A stretch of DNA of 64,000 bases from Rhizomucor pusillus (GCA_900175165.2 FWWN02000284.1:46171-110170), one strand, 5' to 3'; counted from the first letter of the stretch, positions 46,471-61,330 are shown. Notes: a model not told the origin generated them from the sequence alone. Numbers and translations are program-made.

Positions 46471-47940
46471 TGGAGTAGCCACTGGGTACAAGTTTTCGAT
46501 AACCGTCCTTTCGCAGCCTGGGACACTGCTCGTAGAGCTATCCAAGGCACAGAAATCCTCCAAGAAGAAAGCGTGTTTAGAACCGTAGAAAAATTATTTC
46601 AAATTTATAGTAATTTTCTCTCTTTGGCGTCTGCTCTATCACTCATAACGACATGGGCGAACAATAAACCAAAAGCTTTACGCTTCAAAAAATAAAAACT
46701 CATTGACTAGAAATGTAATCATGTTTTATTATATTATATCCTTATTGGATCAAAATCCAAGCATTGAAAGGAATTGCAGTATAAAGCCCTTAATGGTTTC
46801 TGGTGGCGATCTTACGTACGGACACCCCACTGCTGTCAAGGCTTAGGCATACTCCAGCTATTATTAGTTAGAATTTGACGTTCATTACATCTGCAAAGTT
46901 GTACGACAGTATAAACTGGTTAGGCAGGTGGGATGTACTAACAATTCCCATTCTGCTTCTAATCCGTAAGTCGAAATTCATTAGCAGTCTCGCTATGACA
47001 CTAACTGGCCAGATTTCAAGGGATACAAATTTTTACTTGATTTTCAATTTTCGAGTACGAGAAAGGATCGAATGTAATTTAAAGCTTAAGTTAAAGGATT
47101 CATGTCAGGTTGTGAAGAGAAAAGCATATATTGGTAGTCGTCGTGAGTAAATAATTCAAACCTCTCAGAACATTATTTCAAGAACTCGTGGCGAGCTAAA
47201 AGATTACACAACAGTCTCAGTTAGTATCTTACAGACCTGTCTTTCTGTACTTCTCTTCTGCTACAGTTTTATACATGTCATCACTCTACAATATTTACAT
47301 TCTCACCAGCACTACTTAAAAGCCTATTATCATGTAGATTAAGTACTAATAGGCATCGGTGTCTGCAAAGAAAAGTAGGTCCTGGAAAACACGAAAGCCA
47401 ACATAGTTTAGTACAATGAAGAATTGTAGAATCGCATAGACATTTACATTCTCCTTGGTAAAAATATTCTGACTTGGTATTGACAGTAAAAGGTGCAAGA
47501 GATCCTTCTCTTATTCGACCTTCGGGACATACTATAAAAATGGTCCCTTTCGAAACCGATATACTTTTGTACCGTGTGTCTTCAGTCAAATAGCTTCTAG
47601 TACAGATTCCGTTTATACCATGTTCCCATTCCGATCTCTTCATTAGGCTTTACTACTGTTATATTTCGTTCAGCTTTGTTGCTGCTCTTACTTTATGCAC
47701 AACAGGCTGCTTTTAAGGTAACGTATCTAGAAACGATTGCTACTTAGTAACGTGGTATCATGCACAATGTATGATTATGAACAACTTCCATTAAACGAGG
47801 GATCCCAGGTTATGTCAGCGGATCTGAAGCACTGTAGGTGTTAGCACTCTGGCGTGAAAGCCATAAAAAAAGACAAAGTGTTTGCGACTTGCTGTTCTTA
47901 TCAGGGCTACCAGAAAAATACGTGAAGCTCGAAACCTCAT
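46471..47940. other. gene-poor region
   Basis: Plus and minus frames of up to 120 codons occur but lack protein-like composition or splice logic. I can support no feature here. Confidence 0.4.
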
Positions 47941-49082
47941 ATACAGGAAGTAAAAGTGGGAACATTTCATGCGCTGTTATATTTTGATACCACAGTTAGC
48001 ATCAGATATAGTACCACCTTACAAAAGATTTTGGTGAATGTTACCGACACGTACGATTGTATTCGTCGCTATCAGCAGCAGGCAACAGACGATATTTTAT
48101 ACGCTGTACAGATGCAGTCTATTATATAGGTGAAACCTGGCGCAAAGTTCGTTGAACCTATTGACCTACTACGTAAAGATGATAGCTGCTTATCGCTGAC
48201 GATTATCGATATGGAAAGAGCTTTTCAAGTGCTTGTACGAGATATCTGAAGCAGCTTTAGACGGAGAAGACGGCAGTATACAGGCAACTTTAATTACCAC
48301 AGCTCACTCAAAATGTAGGACGGAGTACTTGCCCTCCCCTGAGGATCATAAATGCCATTGTACATATTCGTGTCAGAAACGATTCTTTTGCTTTTATACC
48401 ATAAACCCCAGTATAAAATCATGGAACCTCGTCCGCATCTGCTATGGTCACGCTGTCTCCAACAAGAGCTAACATGACTTTGCGGTATGATGTACAACGC
48501 CTTTTCAAAACTCCTAACGATGATGTTCAGGATGATGATACACCGACTACGTCCGTCCGCTGGGTGGAGATTTTTATGCATAGTTATTGATAGACAAAAA
48601 TTCAGTAGCTTTTCGTGGAAATGTACCATACATACGACTAGAGCTATAGTCTGGTGCCATATCTCGCTGTAGAAAATAATGATCATCTGCCTCTGTATTT
48701 AGCTCGGTTGCGTTCTTGGAAGATCAGAGGTGATGGCGAGTAACTAAGAGCGTAAAAAAGATAAAAGCATTTTGGAAGTCAGAGATATGGGCGAACAGGC
48801 GAAATGAAGACCGTGATAATCCAAAGTTGAGTCCGTAGTAGAGACATTTCACATTACTGTATGAGTATCGCAGCAAAGAAAGCAGTATCAGACATGTATG
48901 CTCTTTGCGAGGCTGCCAGTTATGTGGGAAAAGTAATGTACTCGGCGAGCAGCATGATTGAAAGTCTGATAATGCACATATCCAGAAAGTTTCAGGATAT
49001 TGCGAGATTTGTATGTCCCGACGATTTAGTCCATATCATGGACAGTTTTGTTGTATCATCTAGACGCAAACACTGCACGTGA
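47941..49082 (+). pseudogene. scattered coding-like fragments, probably a decaying gene
   Basis: Four stretches look protein-like on the plus strand. 47948-48130 reads EVKVGTFHALLYFDTTVSIR and TYDCIRRYQQQATDDILYAV. After a TAG, 48131-48246 reads VKPGAKFVEPIDLLRKDD and IIDMERAFQVLV. 48474-48570 reads MTLRYDVQRLFKTPNDDVQD and TSVRWVEIFM. 48861-49082 reads MSIAAKKAVSDMYALCEAAS and SMIESLIMHISRKFQDIARF. I do not recognise them, and in-frame stops plus the absence of clean splice pairs suggest decay. Confidence 0.3.
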
Positions 49083-49207
49083 ATGTAGGTTTAGGCTTTT
49101 CCGTTCACTTGTGTGTTTCAAGGAAGAATTCATTTGCAGCTTTGCGATAACGTGGCACGTTAGGTTGTTCGCATAGTATTCAGGGCCGGATCGCAAAGCA
49201 GAGATAA

Positions 49208-50792
49208 ATGACGGAGGCAGCCTTTAATGCAACGGGCAATCCATACAGAAGACCTCATGTTCCTCGAGCCTGTAAGTCTACGAGCACCTATTGAGATGAT
49301 TGCCTGATATTTGTTACCAGGTAACAATTGCAAGGAGTCCCATTTAGCATGCGACTGTAAGATCACTCCTTCGTGGATTAGATCTCAAAGAGAATAACAA
49401 TCGACTGCAGTATTCAGGCCGTGCAAGCGTTGCATATCAAGCGGAAAAGCAGAATCATGCCAAGATGTTAAACATAGAAAAAGAGGAAGACCCAAACTGC
49501 ATAGAGAAGGTGGTGTGAATGATGGTTATCGGACGTGTGAGAACGCAGCTGGCATTAGGATCCTTCGCATCGATTCTATTCGAAATAATATATCTTTCAT
49601 AAACGAAAACGAGAAAGCGAAGCGTTATTATCGGCATCCAAAGAAGAATGGACCACGGTTACTTCCAGATCCAGAACCACCACCGCAAAGGCCGACGAGT
49701 CCGCGCGACAGCACCGTTACATTGTTCTTATCGTTGGATCTGTGCTGTGCTCGTGCGTCGGAAGAGACTATTATTCTATGGGGTTATCATCCTCAAGAGC
49801 TTGCGCACAAGTCAATATACGCCATTGTTGCATCTATGGACAAGCCAATGATACAGCGAATGCACGAGCGTTTGCTTGAAGATATCTGGCACAAATCGTC
49901 GACTAGTAAATACGAAGATATACGACATCTATTTCCATCGGAGCGAGTTATATCTTCGCTTGTTTCCAAAGCAGATCCATCTGCATTGACTGGTTTGGCA
50001 GAAGAGGGACATGTATTCACGGAGACCATTAGTATTATAAAGCGTCTGGGTGACAGGGAGCGATTTCAAGTATCGTTGTATCTTGGAGGAGGGTTGGGAG
50101 GCAACTTGAGATTCAAGGCGACGTTCTCGAAGCTTTACATTGTTGCAAAGTTTACAAGGATGGGGATATCCGTTAGCGATAGCAGAAGGGTCAGGTCTGA
50201 CCCGAATCGCAGCAGGGGATTAAATGGCGACGCATCTCCGAAGCAGCAGCAAGACGGAGAAGAAATAGCGATATTCAGCAATGTGGAAGAACTCCCAGTG
50301 CGACCTGGACTGTTGCCCGGACATTTTTCACGCAATTGTCGGTTGAATACAATTTCTTTCAGCGACCCGAAATCGGTACTATCGCCAAGAGTCCATGTAG
50401 CTCTCAAACATGACGTATCACAGCAAAAACACTTTCGACTTTCGGCTCCAAACCAGAGCACTCCACTGCATGCTATTCCGGGAAATCCCTCATCTACCCA
50501 AGCATATCGACATGCACCTACCTTTGCTAGGAACACAGCAGTCCATTCCTTTTTCAACCGAGCAACAACATCTGCCAGCCCAACAATGCAATATTTCCTA
50601 CAGACATCAAGCAGCTCTTTGAACGCAGCAGCATCTGCAATCCAGGGCCGGCAGCCATCCGAAACAGAGACCGAGACCGAGGCTATCAGCGGCGGTGCAG
50701 GACCTAACAGCAGAGGCAATAAAGCACTTGGTAAAACGGACGGAACTCAGCAACAAGCTCCACGAATGAGCATCCGTTCGCTGCTCTCTTAA
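49208..50792 (+). CDS. Zn2Cys6 transcription factor with PAS domain (ERT1/RDS2-like)
   Basis: DNA-binding regulator. Three exons (49208-49271, 49321-49356, 49411-50792) give 493 residues. The start MTEAAFNATGNPYRRPHVP leads into the binuclear cluster assembled across both introns: ACNNCKESHLACDLFRPCKRC then ISSGKAESC, i.e. C-x2-C-x6-C-x5-C-x2-C-x8-C. It is followed by a basic linker (DVKHRKRGRPKLHRE). A PAS-like domain begins near TLFLSLDLCCARASEETI and includes LWGYHPQELAHKSIYAIV and LYIVAKF. The C-terminal half is Ser/Gln-rich, ending RMSIRSLLS. Zn2Cys6 plus PAS is the layout of the fungal gluconeogenesis regulators Ert1/Rds2; the target pathway here is inference. Without the two small introns the zinc cluster would be lost. 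Confidence 0.86.
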
Positions 50793-51132
50793 ACAGAAAA
50801 AAAATGATCGACGGCTTCTCGTAAAGTTCTAGTGCCATTTGTGGAACAATCTCCGCTGACGATCCGTTTTCCTTGATACGGTTACAGATCAAGTAACAGA
50901 AGCACCTTGTATACCATGCACAGTATATATCCAGCAATAAACTACGATCCGAAAAGGAAGTTAATTTTGCAGACGGGCTTCCTGGAGGCTCATGTTGTCT
51001 GACCAGAGGCTTATCACGGACATAGCCGTGCTTGTGCGTGTAACCTCTATCGCCGCCAAAATCTTTAAATAGCTTGTCTGGCACCCTGCCACCTATTTTT
51101 TTCCTTCCTTCTTTCCACTACTCTCTCTCATC
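50793..51132. other. spacer upstream of GMD
   Basis: 340 bp. Just before the GMD start is a pyrimidine-rich leader (TTTTTCCTTCC...CTCTCTCTC), typical of strongly expressed fungal genes. No gene seen. Confidence 0.5.
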
Positions 51133-52496
<1,364 letters not shown>

Positions 52497-52888
52497 AGAA
52501 CATGTCCCTCCCAAAAAAGCACTCCATTCTCCCATCTGTTCTATTACACATCATCTATTATTACCTTACCTCATCGATTCTGTTAGCTTCATGGGTTGTT
52601 TAAAAGTAAAAAAAAAAAGGAAACAGGATTTCTTACCCGTATCCCAAATATCCCAAATCGCAATTTGTGCTTTGCTCTGTAAAGGACTTTTTTTTTTTAA
52701 CATCCTCATTAAGATCTATTGATGTATGTGTTGAGCGATTTAAAGCGATACATCATATCCCAGCTTACTTCCCGATGCGGAAGCCATTGTCTGCAGGAAA
52801 ACCAAGTTGTTTTTCAGCTTGATCATTTTGGGGGGTATCCTGCAGCTAAGCCTGGCCTTGTCTGCCTTTCCTTTACGCAGATCTGCAC
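52497..52888. other. GMD 3' flank and spacer
   Basis: Contains A and T homopolymers (near 52608 and 52689). No gene seen. Confidence 0.5.
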
Positions 52889-54987
52889 ATGGATCAACCG
52901 ACAGAGTTTCAGCAGACTGTGTGCACAATATGCCACGAGCCATTGAAGAGGAACATATCTGCCCTGCACTGTAGACATGTGTTTCACCATCACTGGTAAG
53001 TCTACATTGCTAAGACTCCAAGCGTGCTTTCCAGTCGATCGATGCTCACACTCTGTACAGCATAAGCATGTGGCTAGGATCAGCAGCCAGGAGTCGCTGT
53101 CCTAACTGTAACCAAGCAACAACACTTGAAGGCATTGTTGGACCATTATATTTAGAATACGAGGCATTGCGCCCAGAGACTGTGGTCATCGATTCTCCTC
53201 CATCTTCACCGCAACAAACGCCGAGCCAATATGCATATGAAGTTAGAATTCGCGATCTGGAGCACTTGAATGAATCATTGAAAACACGGTTAAGAAAGCT
53301 AAAGCTGATAAAAGTGTAAGCTTGGACTACTCAACAACAACATATCTCCATTGCAGCAATGCTCAATTTCCTCCTTCTGTCTCTAGTGTTCGCGAGACAC
53401 GGGCAGAACTTCAAAGTCCTTCGTCGATAGCTCGTATATCAAACTGGCAACATTACGGGCGCAACGATCTGCTTACAATAGCTGGAGCCCTGCATGCAAA
53501 ATGTGCGGCAGCCGAAAGGTAATCTTCCAAGTGACGACCTAGCAAGCAGCAGTTTCGTAATGTATCAAATAGAGAAAAGGACACGTTGAATGAGAGACTG
53601 AAAAGCTCTGAAGAGAAGATTGCTGCCTTGGAAGAGGTAGTAAGAAATATGACTACAGAGGTCCGTAACCATTATCCTTAAGTGCACACAGTATTAGATG
53701 ATTGACTGACGTGAAATTTTAGGAGAGACAGAGGATGAGTAATTGGAGTCGAGCTGGTCCATCCGGTTACAAGATGCCATGGGAAAGTATGAGCAGGTAT
53801 AATCAGGATATGTATGAAAATTATGCACAACAAGTTCTCTAATTTATCTCTGTATAGACGAGTTGCAGTCGCGCAAAATAATGAAGATGATGATGAAGAC
53901 ACAACTGACGGGGAGGGCGATGCCAGGTATGTTTGTTGTAATCTGCATCGATGCAACGAAGTAGCCTCCTAATGCTGTACATGTACGGTAACTATCTAGT
54001 TCCTCCAGACGGCACAAACGGAAAAGAGATGATGGAGGCAGCGTTGCAACAACTGTACATAAACCTCACGGCGGTAACAACGATGTTCCAACGGAAACGG
54101 ATGATGGTAATGGAGAGTAAGTGTATATAACAGTCAGTACAGAAAGATACATCCGAGCCTTAATGTTTTCCCTACTTGCAACCCAGAAGTCGACAAGAAG
54201 ATAGGTATGGATAATTAGCGTCTTACGAATTTCTCTTCTGCTCACCATGATCTGCGCATTTAAGATACCACACTGACGCAACTATTCCCGAAATGATCTC
54301 TTCCGACGAAGAGGAAACATTGCGACCGGCAGTAAGGATACAAGCACGTCAAAATAGGTGAGTAAAAATTAGATGGGAGTATGCAAGAAGTGCACAGCGT
54401 ATTTACGTCCAATTTAGGCCCCAGGATCCCCTTCGGCTACGACAAATCCAACCAACAATCATCAATCTCGACGAGTAAGTACAATATCAGGAATGGTCTC
54501 GATGCATAACGACTCATCCACTCTGGCGTTGCCTAGCTCACCGATTATTATCGATGGTAATTACACTGTTCTCACCCTGAGAAATTTACGTATATGCTCT
54601 AACAAGTTTGAAAATAGATTGAATATTCGACCATTCGTTTTCAATATCGGTTTGCTTACGGTACTATCTAATCTTCTGCTTGTACACAATATCTTCAATG
54701 TCTTTTTTGCATCGAAGCAAGTTCAGAGACCTATGTTGCAAGTTCTCTATCATCACTAGTAGAACATAGTCATGCAATTTGCTAATCTATGCTATGTAAA
54801 TATCACAAAACTGCCATCTTAATGCTGGTTCCCATTTCTTATGAATTTTTGCTTTTTTGTGTGTGCAGCATGGAAATTTGCAGAGTTGTTAGCCCACCAA
54901 CCAGCGGAGAAACCAGCCACGACCATCCCATCCTGGGTCGGACGACAAGTGACGAGCCCATTTTTATCCCACTCAGCTGCTTTTTGA
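52889..54987 (+). CDS. TRAIP-like RING E3 ubiquitin ligase with SUMO-interaction-like motifs
   Basis: The start MDQPTEFQQT leads directly into a RING finger: VCTICHEPLKRNISALHCRH, HHCISMW (across intron 1) and SRCPNCNQ. The order and spacing, including HVFH and the terminal CPxC, match TRAIP, the replisome-associated ligase that ubiquitinates CMG. A coiled coil follows (YEVRIRDLEHLNESLKTRLR, later EKDTLNERLKSSEEKIAALE). Exons at 52889-52995, 53061-53315 and 53357-53518 are firm; later short exons carry acidic and basic patches. Near the end, PTIINLDE and SPIIID are hydrophobic-plus-acidic motifs of the SUMO-interaction type. The final exon is inferred from a GTGCAG acceptor (54868) and reads WKFAELLAHQPAEKP and WVGRQVTSPFLSHSAAF. 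Confidence 0.75.
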
Positions 54988-55097
54988 CTCGACGTCAGTG
55001 AGCTTTCCTCAGGCAAAATCTTGCGTGCAAACGATCTCTGGGGGGTAGCGTCGTATACAGTGCAAAGCCCTTTGTAGAACTGTATCTTTTGCATTAG

Positions 55098-58000
55098 ATG
55101 TTGCCTCAACGTTCAATGTCACCTGGTTCGCAAAAGTCAGGCTTGCTCCAGCCCAAGGCCAAAAACCATCCGCAAGGCCAGGTAAGCACACTTAATCTTT
55201 GCGCGATCGGCCGTGTGCATGGTCCCGTGAGGGGACCAAAGCTTGCAGCTGCTGCTTTTCTTCAGCAGACCCAGAGCTTTTTTCCTGTGGCGGTCGCACG
55301 GCAGCAAAAAGCAGTTATTTTATATCCGACCTAACACACGCACGTTATTCTTTTTCCTTAAGCTCGCTGCGTTGTTACACGGCAAGTTGGATTACGAGTA
55401 TGATATCCTTGGCGGATCCGGAAGTTCAGCGATCTTCAGTGGTAGTGGAGGAGGAGGAGATCAACGATCTAACAGCGCTCCTCCAACGCAGAAACTTGAT
55501 CCTCATAGCAACGGATCAGAGCAACCGATTGTTGGCAACGAACTCACCGGCAAATATTTTGAGCAAACACGAACAGAATCACGACCAGCGCCGCCCTTGT
55601 ATGAACACGGTCAGGCGTGGCAATTGTGGAAAGAAGGCAGTGGTGGTAACGGCAATGGTGCGTCTCAGTTACCAGTAGCAATTTTAATGAATCGTGCCAC
55701 TAAAATTCATCAACATTCTAGATCTTTATTCGCCGTCTGGATCAAACAGTTATTTCCCTGGCCAACCGAAACGAGGAACTTCAAGGATTGTCGAAGGAGA
55801 CGATGCATTGACTGGACCTTCGAGCCGTCGAGGAAGAAATCTGGTCGATATGATCCAGGAAGTACGTTGGAAATGCAAAAGCTCCACTTATATTTGGTTC
55901 TTCTTACACTTGCTTTGGTTAGGATTTTCCACGCACACCTTCGCCGCTGTTTGCTCTGCAGCAGCAAGCTAGACAAAGACACGCAGGATCAGCGCCTATA
56001 AACGACAGTCATAACGACTACAAATCGGCTGCAGGCAGCGATTTGGATATGTCCCATCGCCTGGCCCGGGATCAACTTGGCAAAGTTGAGCCTGATTCCT
56101 TACTTCGCGATCATCATCGTGAAGATACGCTCCAGTCTGCGCGAAACAAACCGCTAGGAACCCCTTTGGCGCCAACATCCGAAGAAAATTCAGACGCATT
56201 CGCTCAAGCCAGCGGTGCAGCTAGATATCACGCTCTTCGAACTGCGTCTCCATCGCTGCAACAGCATGATTATTCCTACGCGGCCACTGTCAGATCCAAC
56301 TCTACGCCACCTGGACGTAATCTTGGTGGAATGTACGAAGGCGATGAGTATGGAAACATGAGCCCTGAGGTCCTCATGCGCCAATTCGCCGCAATGAACA
56401 TGAAGGATAGGGTAAATAATGCATATCTGTGCACGACAGTATGCAATCGTGATTGATATACATTTCTGTAATAGCCGGATGATATGAACATGATGCAGCA
56501 AGCGCAACTCCTGCAGCAACAAGCGATGCGAATGCAACAGTCGCCATACAGCGATGCTTCCCCATTGTATGCTAACAGATCGCCTCAATCAAACCAAGAT
56601 TACTTCAGCGATACTGGATCGGACTTTGCAGCTTACAATGAACCAGACTTAAGCCATCTACGATGGCCTTCTGGTCGACAAGGTGAGTACCTCAAGTGAA
56701 AGAAGAGCGGCGTTTTCGCTCGAAGGACAAATCTTGATAAACAAATGTTTTGCGAAGTTGGCACTCCAGGCGGTCTTGGCTACGCCTCCAGCAGTTCCAT
56801 GAGTCCAGCCATGCCTTTTGACACTGGTTTTAGCCTGGGTGACGCTGCACTCGCCGACGCAACCGATAAGAGATTGCGTGCTTTACAGATACAGCAGCAA
56901 CAGCTCTTGATACAACAGCAGCAACAACAATTGCTGGCTGCTAGGCAGCAACTTCTGCTCCAACAACAAATGCAGAGCCTTGGCCAGCATGGTTTGAATC
57001 GATCACGTGCTCACGATCCTTTCCGTGTGCATCAAACTCCTCAAGACATGACACTGAGCATCCGCAGTCCGCTTTTGGAAGAGTTCAGAAACTCAAAGAG
57101 CAAGAAATATGAACTCAAGGTAAACCTGCGATTGATTATCATTTTTTTAAGAGTAAAATTCGTCGTGTACTGATTACAGCTGCCAGGATATTGCCGGCCA
57201 CATTGTAGAATTCAGCGGCGACCAGCACGGATCCCGCTTTATCCAGCAGAAGTTGGAGACCGCCAACAGCGAGGAAAAGCAAATGGTTTTTGAAGAAGTT
57301 TTACCCAATGCTCTGCAACTCATGACCGATGTTTTTGGAAATTATGTGCTCCAAAAATTCTTTGAGCATGGCAACCAAGCGCAAAAGACGATTCTTGCCA
57401 AACAGATGGAAGGCCACGTTGTATCGCTTTCCTTGCAGATGTATGGCTGCCGTGTCGTACAAAAGGTAGCATTAACTCTGTAAATGCCAAAACAATTGGA
57501 AAGAGTGTCTTAACATTAACGTTCCAGGCTCTGGAGCATGTCTTGACTGAACAGCAGGCGCGACTAGTTCGTGAGCTCGATGGCTGTGTCCTAAAATGTA
57601 TCAAGGATCAAAACGGAAACCATGTGATTCAAAAGGTAATGATTTAGACCTTTATTGTAGTGGCATAACTTTCGAGTCTTGAGATTGCTAACAAAAAAAA
57701 TTTGCAAAGGCTATTGAGCGCGTACCTGCCAAATACATACAGTTTATTATCGATGGCTTCCACGGTCAAGTATACAACCTAGCTACGCATCCGTACGGCT
57801 GTCGTGTTATCCAGCGTATGTTTGAGCATTGCACCGAGGAGCAAACGGTACGGGTCACATTGTCTTTCTATTATTTTTTATTACTGTGATTGCTTACATT
57901 CCCTTACAGGGACCATTGCTTGATGAACTTGATCGCTGCACGAGCCAACTCATTCAAGACCAGTATGGCAACTATGTCATCCAGCATATACTTGAACGTG

Positions 58001-58567
58001 GCAAGCCTGCTGACAAGGCAGCGATTATCAGCAAGATCCGTGGACAGCTGCTGCCGCTTAGCAAGCATAAATTTGCAAGCAACGTTGTCGAAAAATGTGT
58101 CGACTATGGCACCAAAGAAGACCGTCAAGCATTGATAGAAGAAGTTTTGCAGGATCGTCCTGATGGGTAATTTTTCTTTCGACCTTTCGTTGTGGGGGAA
58201 AGCAAACTTACAATATTCTATATTTATAGATCTTGCCCGCTTGTGTCGATGATGAAAGACCAGTATGCGAACTATGTCGTCCAGAAAATGTTAGACGTCG
58301 TGGATGACGCGCAGCGCTCCATGCTTGTGAACAAGATCAAACCACACATGCAATCTTTGAAGAGATATACTTATGGCCGTCATCTTCTATTGAGTAAGTG
58401 CAAATTTCTCTGAAGGTACAAAGTGTATATAGACTAACAGACATGTCTGTGCAGAGGTAGAAAAGCTCCTGCCTCTTGTCAATGAATCCGATGCGAGCGC
58501 TGACAATGCCGAGGCGGGAAATGTACAAAGCGATGGGAACAGCGATGCAGGCAAATCTAAGCAGTAA
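55098..58567 (+). CDS. Pumilio-family (PUF) RNA-binding protein
   Basis: Binds 3' UTR elements and represses or localises mRNAs. The multi-exon gene starts [20 protein letters not shown]. The long N-terminal region is disordered and Ser/Gln-rich, with [34 protein letters not shown], and a poly-Gln stretch (about 56890-56975). It resembles PUM/Puf3 rather than Puf6 types. The PUF domain begins [20 protein letters not shown] and has eight repeats with RNA-reading triads, e.g. [75 protein letters not shown] and [12 protein letters not shown]. It ends RYTYGRHLL and a short acidic tail. Introns split the domain at repeat boundaries. The start is 110 bp after the RING gene stop. Confidence 0.94.
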
Positions 58568-58990
58568 TGCTGTGTCTGCATCGTTTATGTGTATATAGAC
58601 CCTTTTTTTGCTGCAGCAGCGAACTCTTTCTCTCTCACACACTCTCTCTTTAAGTGCTTTGCTGTTTATCTGTTTTTCTTTTCTGTACATCCCGCCCTTT
58701 TGTATTATCGCGAGGGAAGCATAATCTCTCGATTGTACATGCTAAATGTATAGCCATCTTTAAATATATGATCTCTTTTGAAAAACTAGCAACCTAGTTG
58801 AAAATTTGCACTTCATATTCGGTTTTTTAGCGTTTTTTAGCTGCAATAACTACTTCCATGCAGCTTGTACACAAAGTGTTCGAACACATACTTTTATAGT
58901 ATGGAAGACGTAGACTTATTTAGATAACCAGAGCATTTGCATGGAATTTTGACAAGCGGATAGAGAGGAAGGTGACACAGACAAGCTTCT
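58568..58990. other. PUF gene 3' flank
   Basis: Contains a CT-rich stretch near 58625-58650 and T-rich sequence. TGTA-type and ATATA motifs are present but no gene is seen. Confidence 0.4.
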
Positions 58991-59079
58991 CATCATCATA
59001 TCCATCATGCTGACGAACCTGTACAAATTCAGCCCTGATCACTGCAGTTTTATGACCGAGAGCCAGTACACGCACTATG

Positions 59080-60934
59080 CCGCACAGTTCTCCCGAACCA
59101 GAAGCTACTTGCAAGCTGTGAATACAGCGATGCCCTCGACATTGCGGACAATCTTGTCAAAATGATTGAAAACGAAGTTGTGACCGCACTCCTCTACAGA
59201 TCACACGCGTTGGAAAGCTCGGAAACCTTGGATTTTCAATAGAGGATGCCAGAAAAGCAGTACAACTGTCACCGGACATGTCTCTCGGATATCTGCAGCT
59301 TGCACATGTATTGTTGAAGCGTGGCGAGGCTCGGGAAACCTTGATGGTGTATAAGAAAGCAATGAAAAATGTAACGCGTGATGATAAGCTCTACGACCAA
59401 CTCGAGTCGTCGAAACGCTACGTAGAGGAACAACTAAACAACCGGGTCAGCATATTCCTCCCTAAACTGCCTTACGAAATTGTCGATCGAATTTTGTCGT
59501 TTCTTTACTAGCGTGATTTACTGAATTGCAGATCGGTATGCAAGCAGGTGGAATAAGACGATATCAAGATGGCCGAAACTGTGGAAAAATGTTGACTATA
59601 ATTGGTTCCAAAGTAGCACATTGCCGTTACTCGTGGACAAGCCTTTGAGAAAAGTTAGCATTCTATGTGAGGAACAAGAGGCTTACACGGCACCACTGTG
59701 GGAGGACTTTGTTGATTACCCGATGGGAGGCATCGGGATTCTGCGAAAGTATTACATGTACAGCTTTTAAGCGTCCTTTATACTCACTTGGCGATTACTA
59801 TACTGGTGTATGTGGCTTTTCAGAGAGTGCAACAGCGTTTATTCCATACGTACCCTCTTTGCTTCGTCCAAGTCTGCAGAGCTTGACGGAACTTGAGGTA
59901 CTCTGCGATGAACGGTACGAGCCGGTGTCCGTTTCCAATCGTTTACTCGATATTGCTCTTAAAGGATGTATTCATCTCCGGCATCTTGACTTATTCGAAT
60001 TACCTCCTGAAGAATGCCGAGAACTTTGCGATATAATGGCCGGGTTGCCAGACAAATTGCAGTTGCAAACCCTTGGTTTTAGGGTTCGGCGTTCCTATAG
60101 TTACGAAGAAGATTTTGTGCTCGTGGGCCCTCCATTCCATATCTCTACGACGCGACGCGCGTGTTACTCGAACGCTGTCCGCTATTGCGACATTTATTCT
60201 TGTATTCCCGTAATTTCGAGGATGTTTCTGACGACGAACTATCGGAAACGGTGCTGCGTCATTGTCCACAGCTCACTACGATTACGAAAACTGTACTGAC
60301 TGTCTTATTGGATGGGGCAAACTAACGAAATTCAAGGACATGTGCCTTCTAACGCACTGCAGATCGACCAATGGATATTTACCGAAATTACAATATCTAC
60401 GCGACAATATGCAGGATTTGAGACTCGATAATTCTGCAAAGTGGGAAATACCAAAAAAATTTGGGAGGATTCCCGCGCTTGAAACGCTTGCACCTGAGGG
60501 GAATTACCAATTTCGGTAGCATGCCCAAGGAAGCAATCGTATGCTTACTGCAGATGGCCCCTAATATTGAGACACTTGAATTGGATATGATCCATTTGCT
60601 TGACGATGCTGTTTTTAATATTCTAGGCTCGATGAAACGCATGATGAACTTGCAGCTCAAGGCTTGCCATGGAACCGATATACCAGCCCTACAACGCTTT
60701 GCATCTACGACCGTCAGCTTACAGTCAGTTGATTTCACACAACATCCCATTACTCGCCCTGATTATAGACGTATACAGCAACCGACTGAAAAAGTGATGG
60801 AAACTTTGAGCCAGATTCGGGAGCTATGGAAATTGCGTTTGAACCAATGCGATCCTGGCACCATTAGCGATAAATTTGTAGACAGTTTGAAAAAACACCT
60901 CATTATCCATAGTGCATATGGTTTACGTCGATGA
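59080..60934 (+). pseudogene. TPR / F-box / LRR gene, disrupted
   Basis: Pieces of one gene appear in order but in different frames. First come TPR helices (NSDALDIADNLVKMIENEVV, then LGNLGFSIEDARKAVQLSPD and GYLQLAHVLLKRGEARETL). Next is an F-box (LPKLPYEIVDRILSFLY, TAG stop at 59509-59511, then RDLLNCRSVC, and in another frame ASRWNKTISRWPKLWKN). Then LRR segments follow (LRHLDLFELPPEECRELCDI; LLERCPLLRHLFLYSRNFED; FPRLKRLHLRGITNFGSMPK; NIETLELDMIHLLDDAVFNI). At least four frame changes or stops separate them, and no splice pairs repair these. F-box proteins with N-terminal TPRs (Pof/Dia2-like layout) form large families in Mucoromycota; this copy looks dead. Confidence 0.75.
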
Positions 60935-61330
60935 TGATCACGAAGCCGTCCTGAAGCTTGCACGCATTCTGAGCATTGACTATATCAAAATACAGTGATT
61001 CGCGTTTATTTTGGATGGTTGGCCAAATTTTGGGTTGAGCGTTTTAATTTAATTGAGACCGTTTGGGCAGCTCTTTTGAGACATCACGTGAGACGAACGC
61101 AAAATTCTTATTTTGCTTCTAACAACGATGGAAGCCCGCAATTTTATATGGGATTTGGAAGATTAAGTGTAAATTTGTTTGTACAGTAAGGACATAAACA
61201 ATTTTTGTATGGTATAAAAAATGGAAAATCATACAAATGAAAAATACAATAACAATGTAGATGAAAGGAGGGGTGGAGAGGAAGCGGGAGGACATAGTAA
61301 TCGATTATATTGGGGAATAATGTCGGTGTA
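60935..61330. other. intergenic
   Basis: AT-rich with short frames; nothing supported. Confidence 0.4.

Noticed and set aside
50135..50719. Minus-strand frame of 194 codons
   Set aside because: Overlaps the well-supported Zn2Cys6-PAS gene and has no recognisable features.
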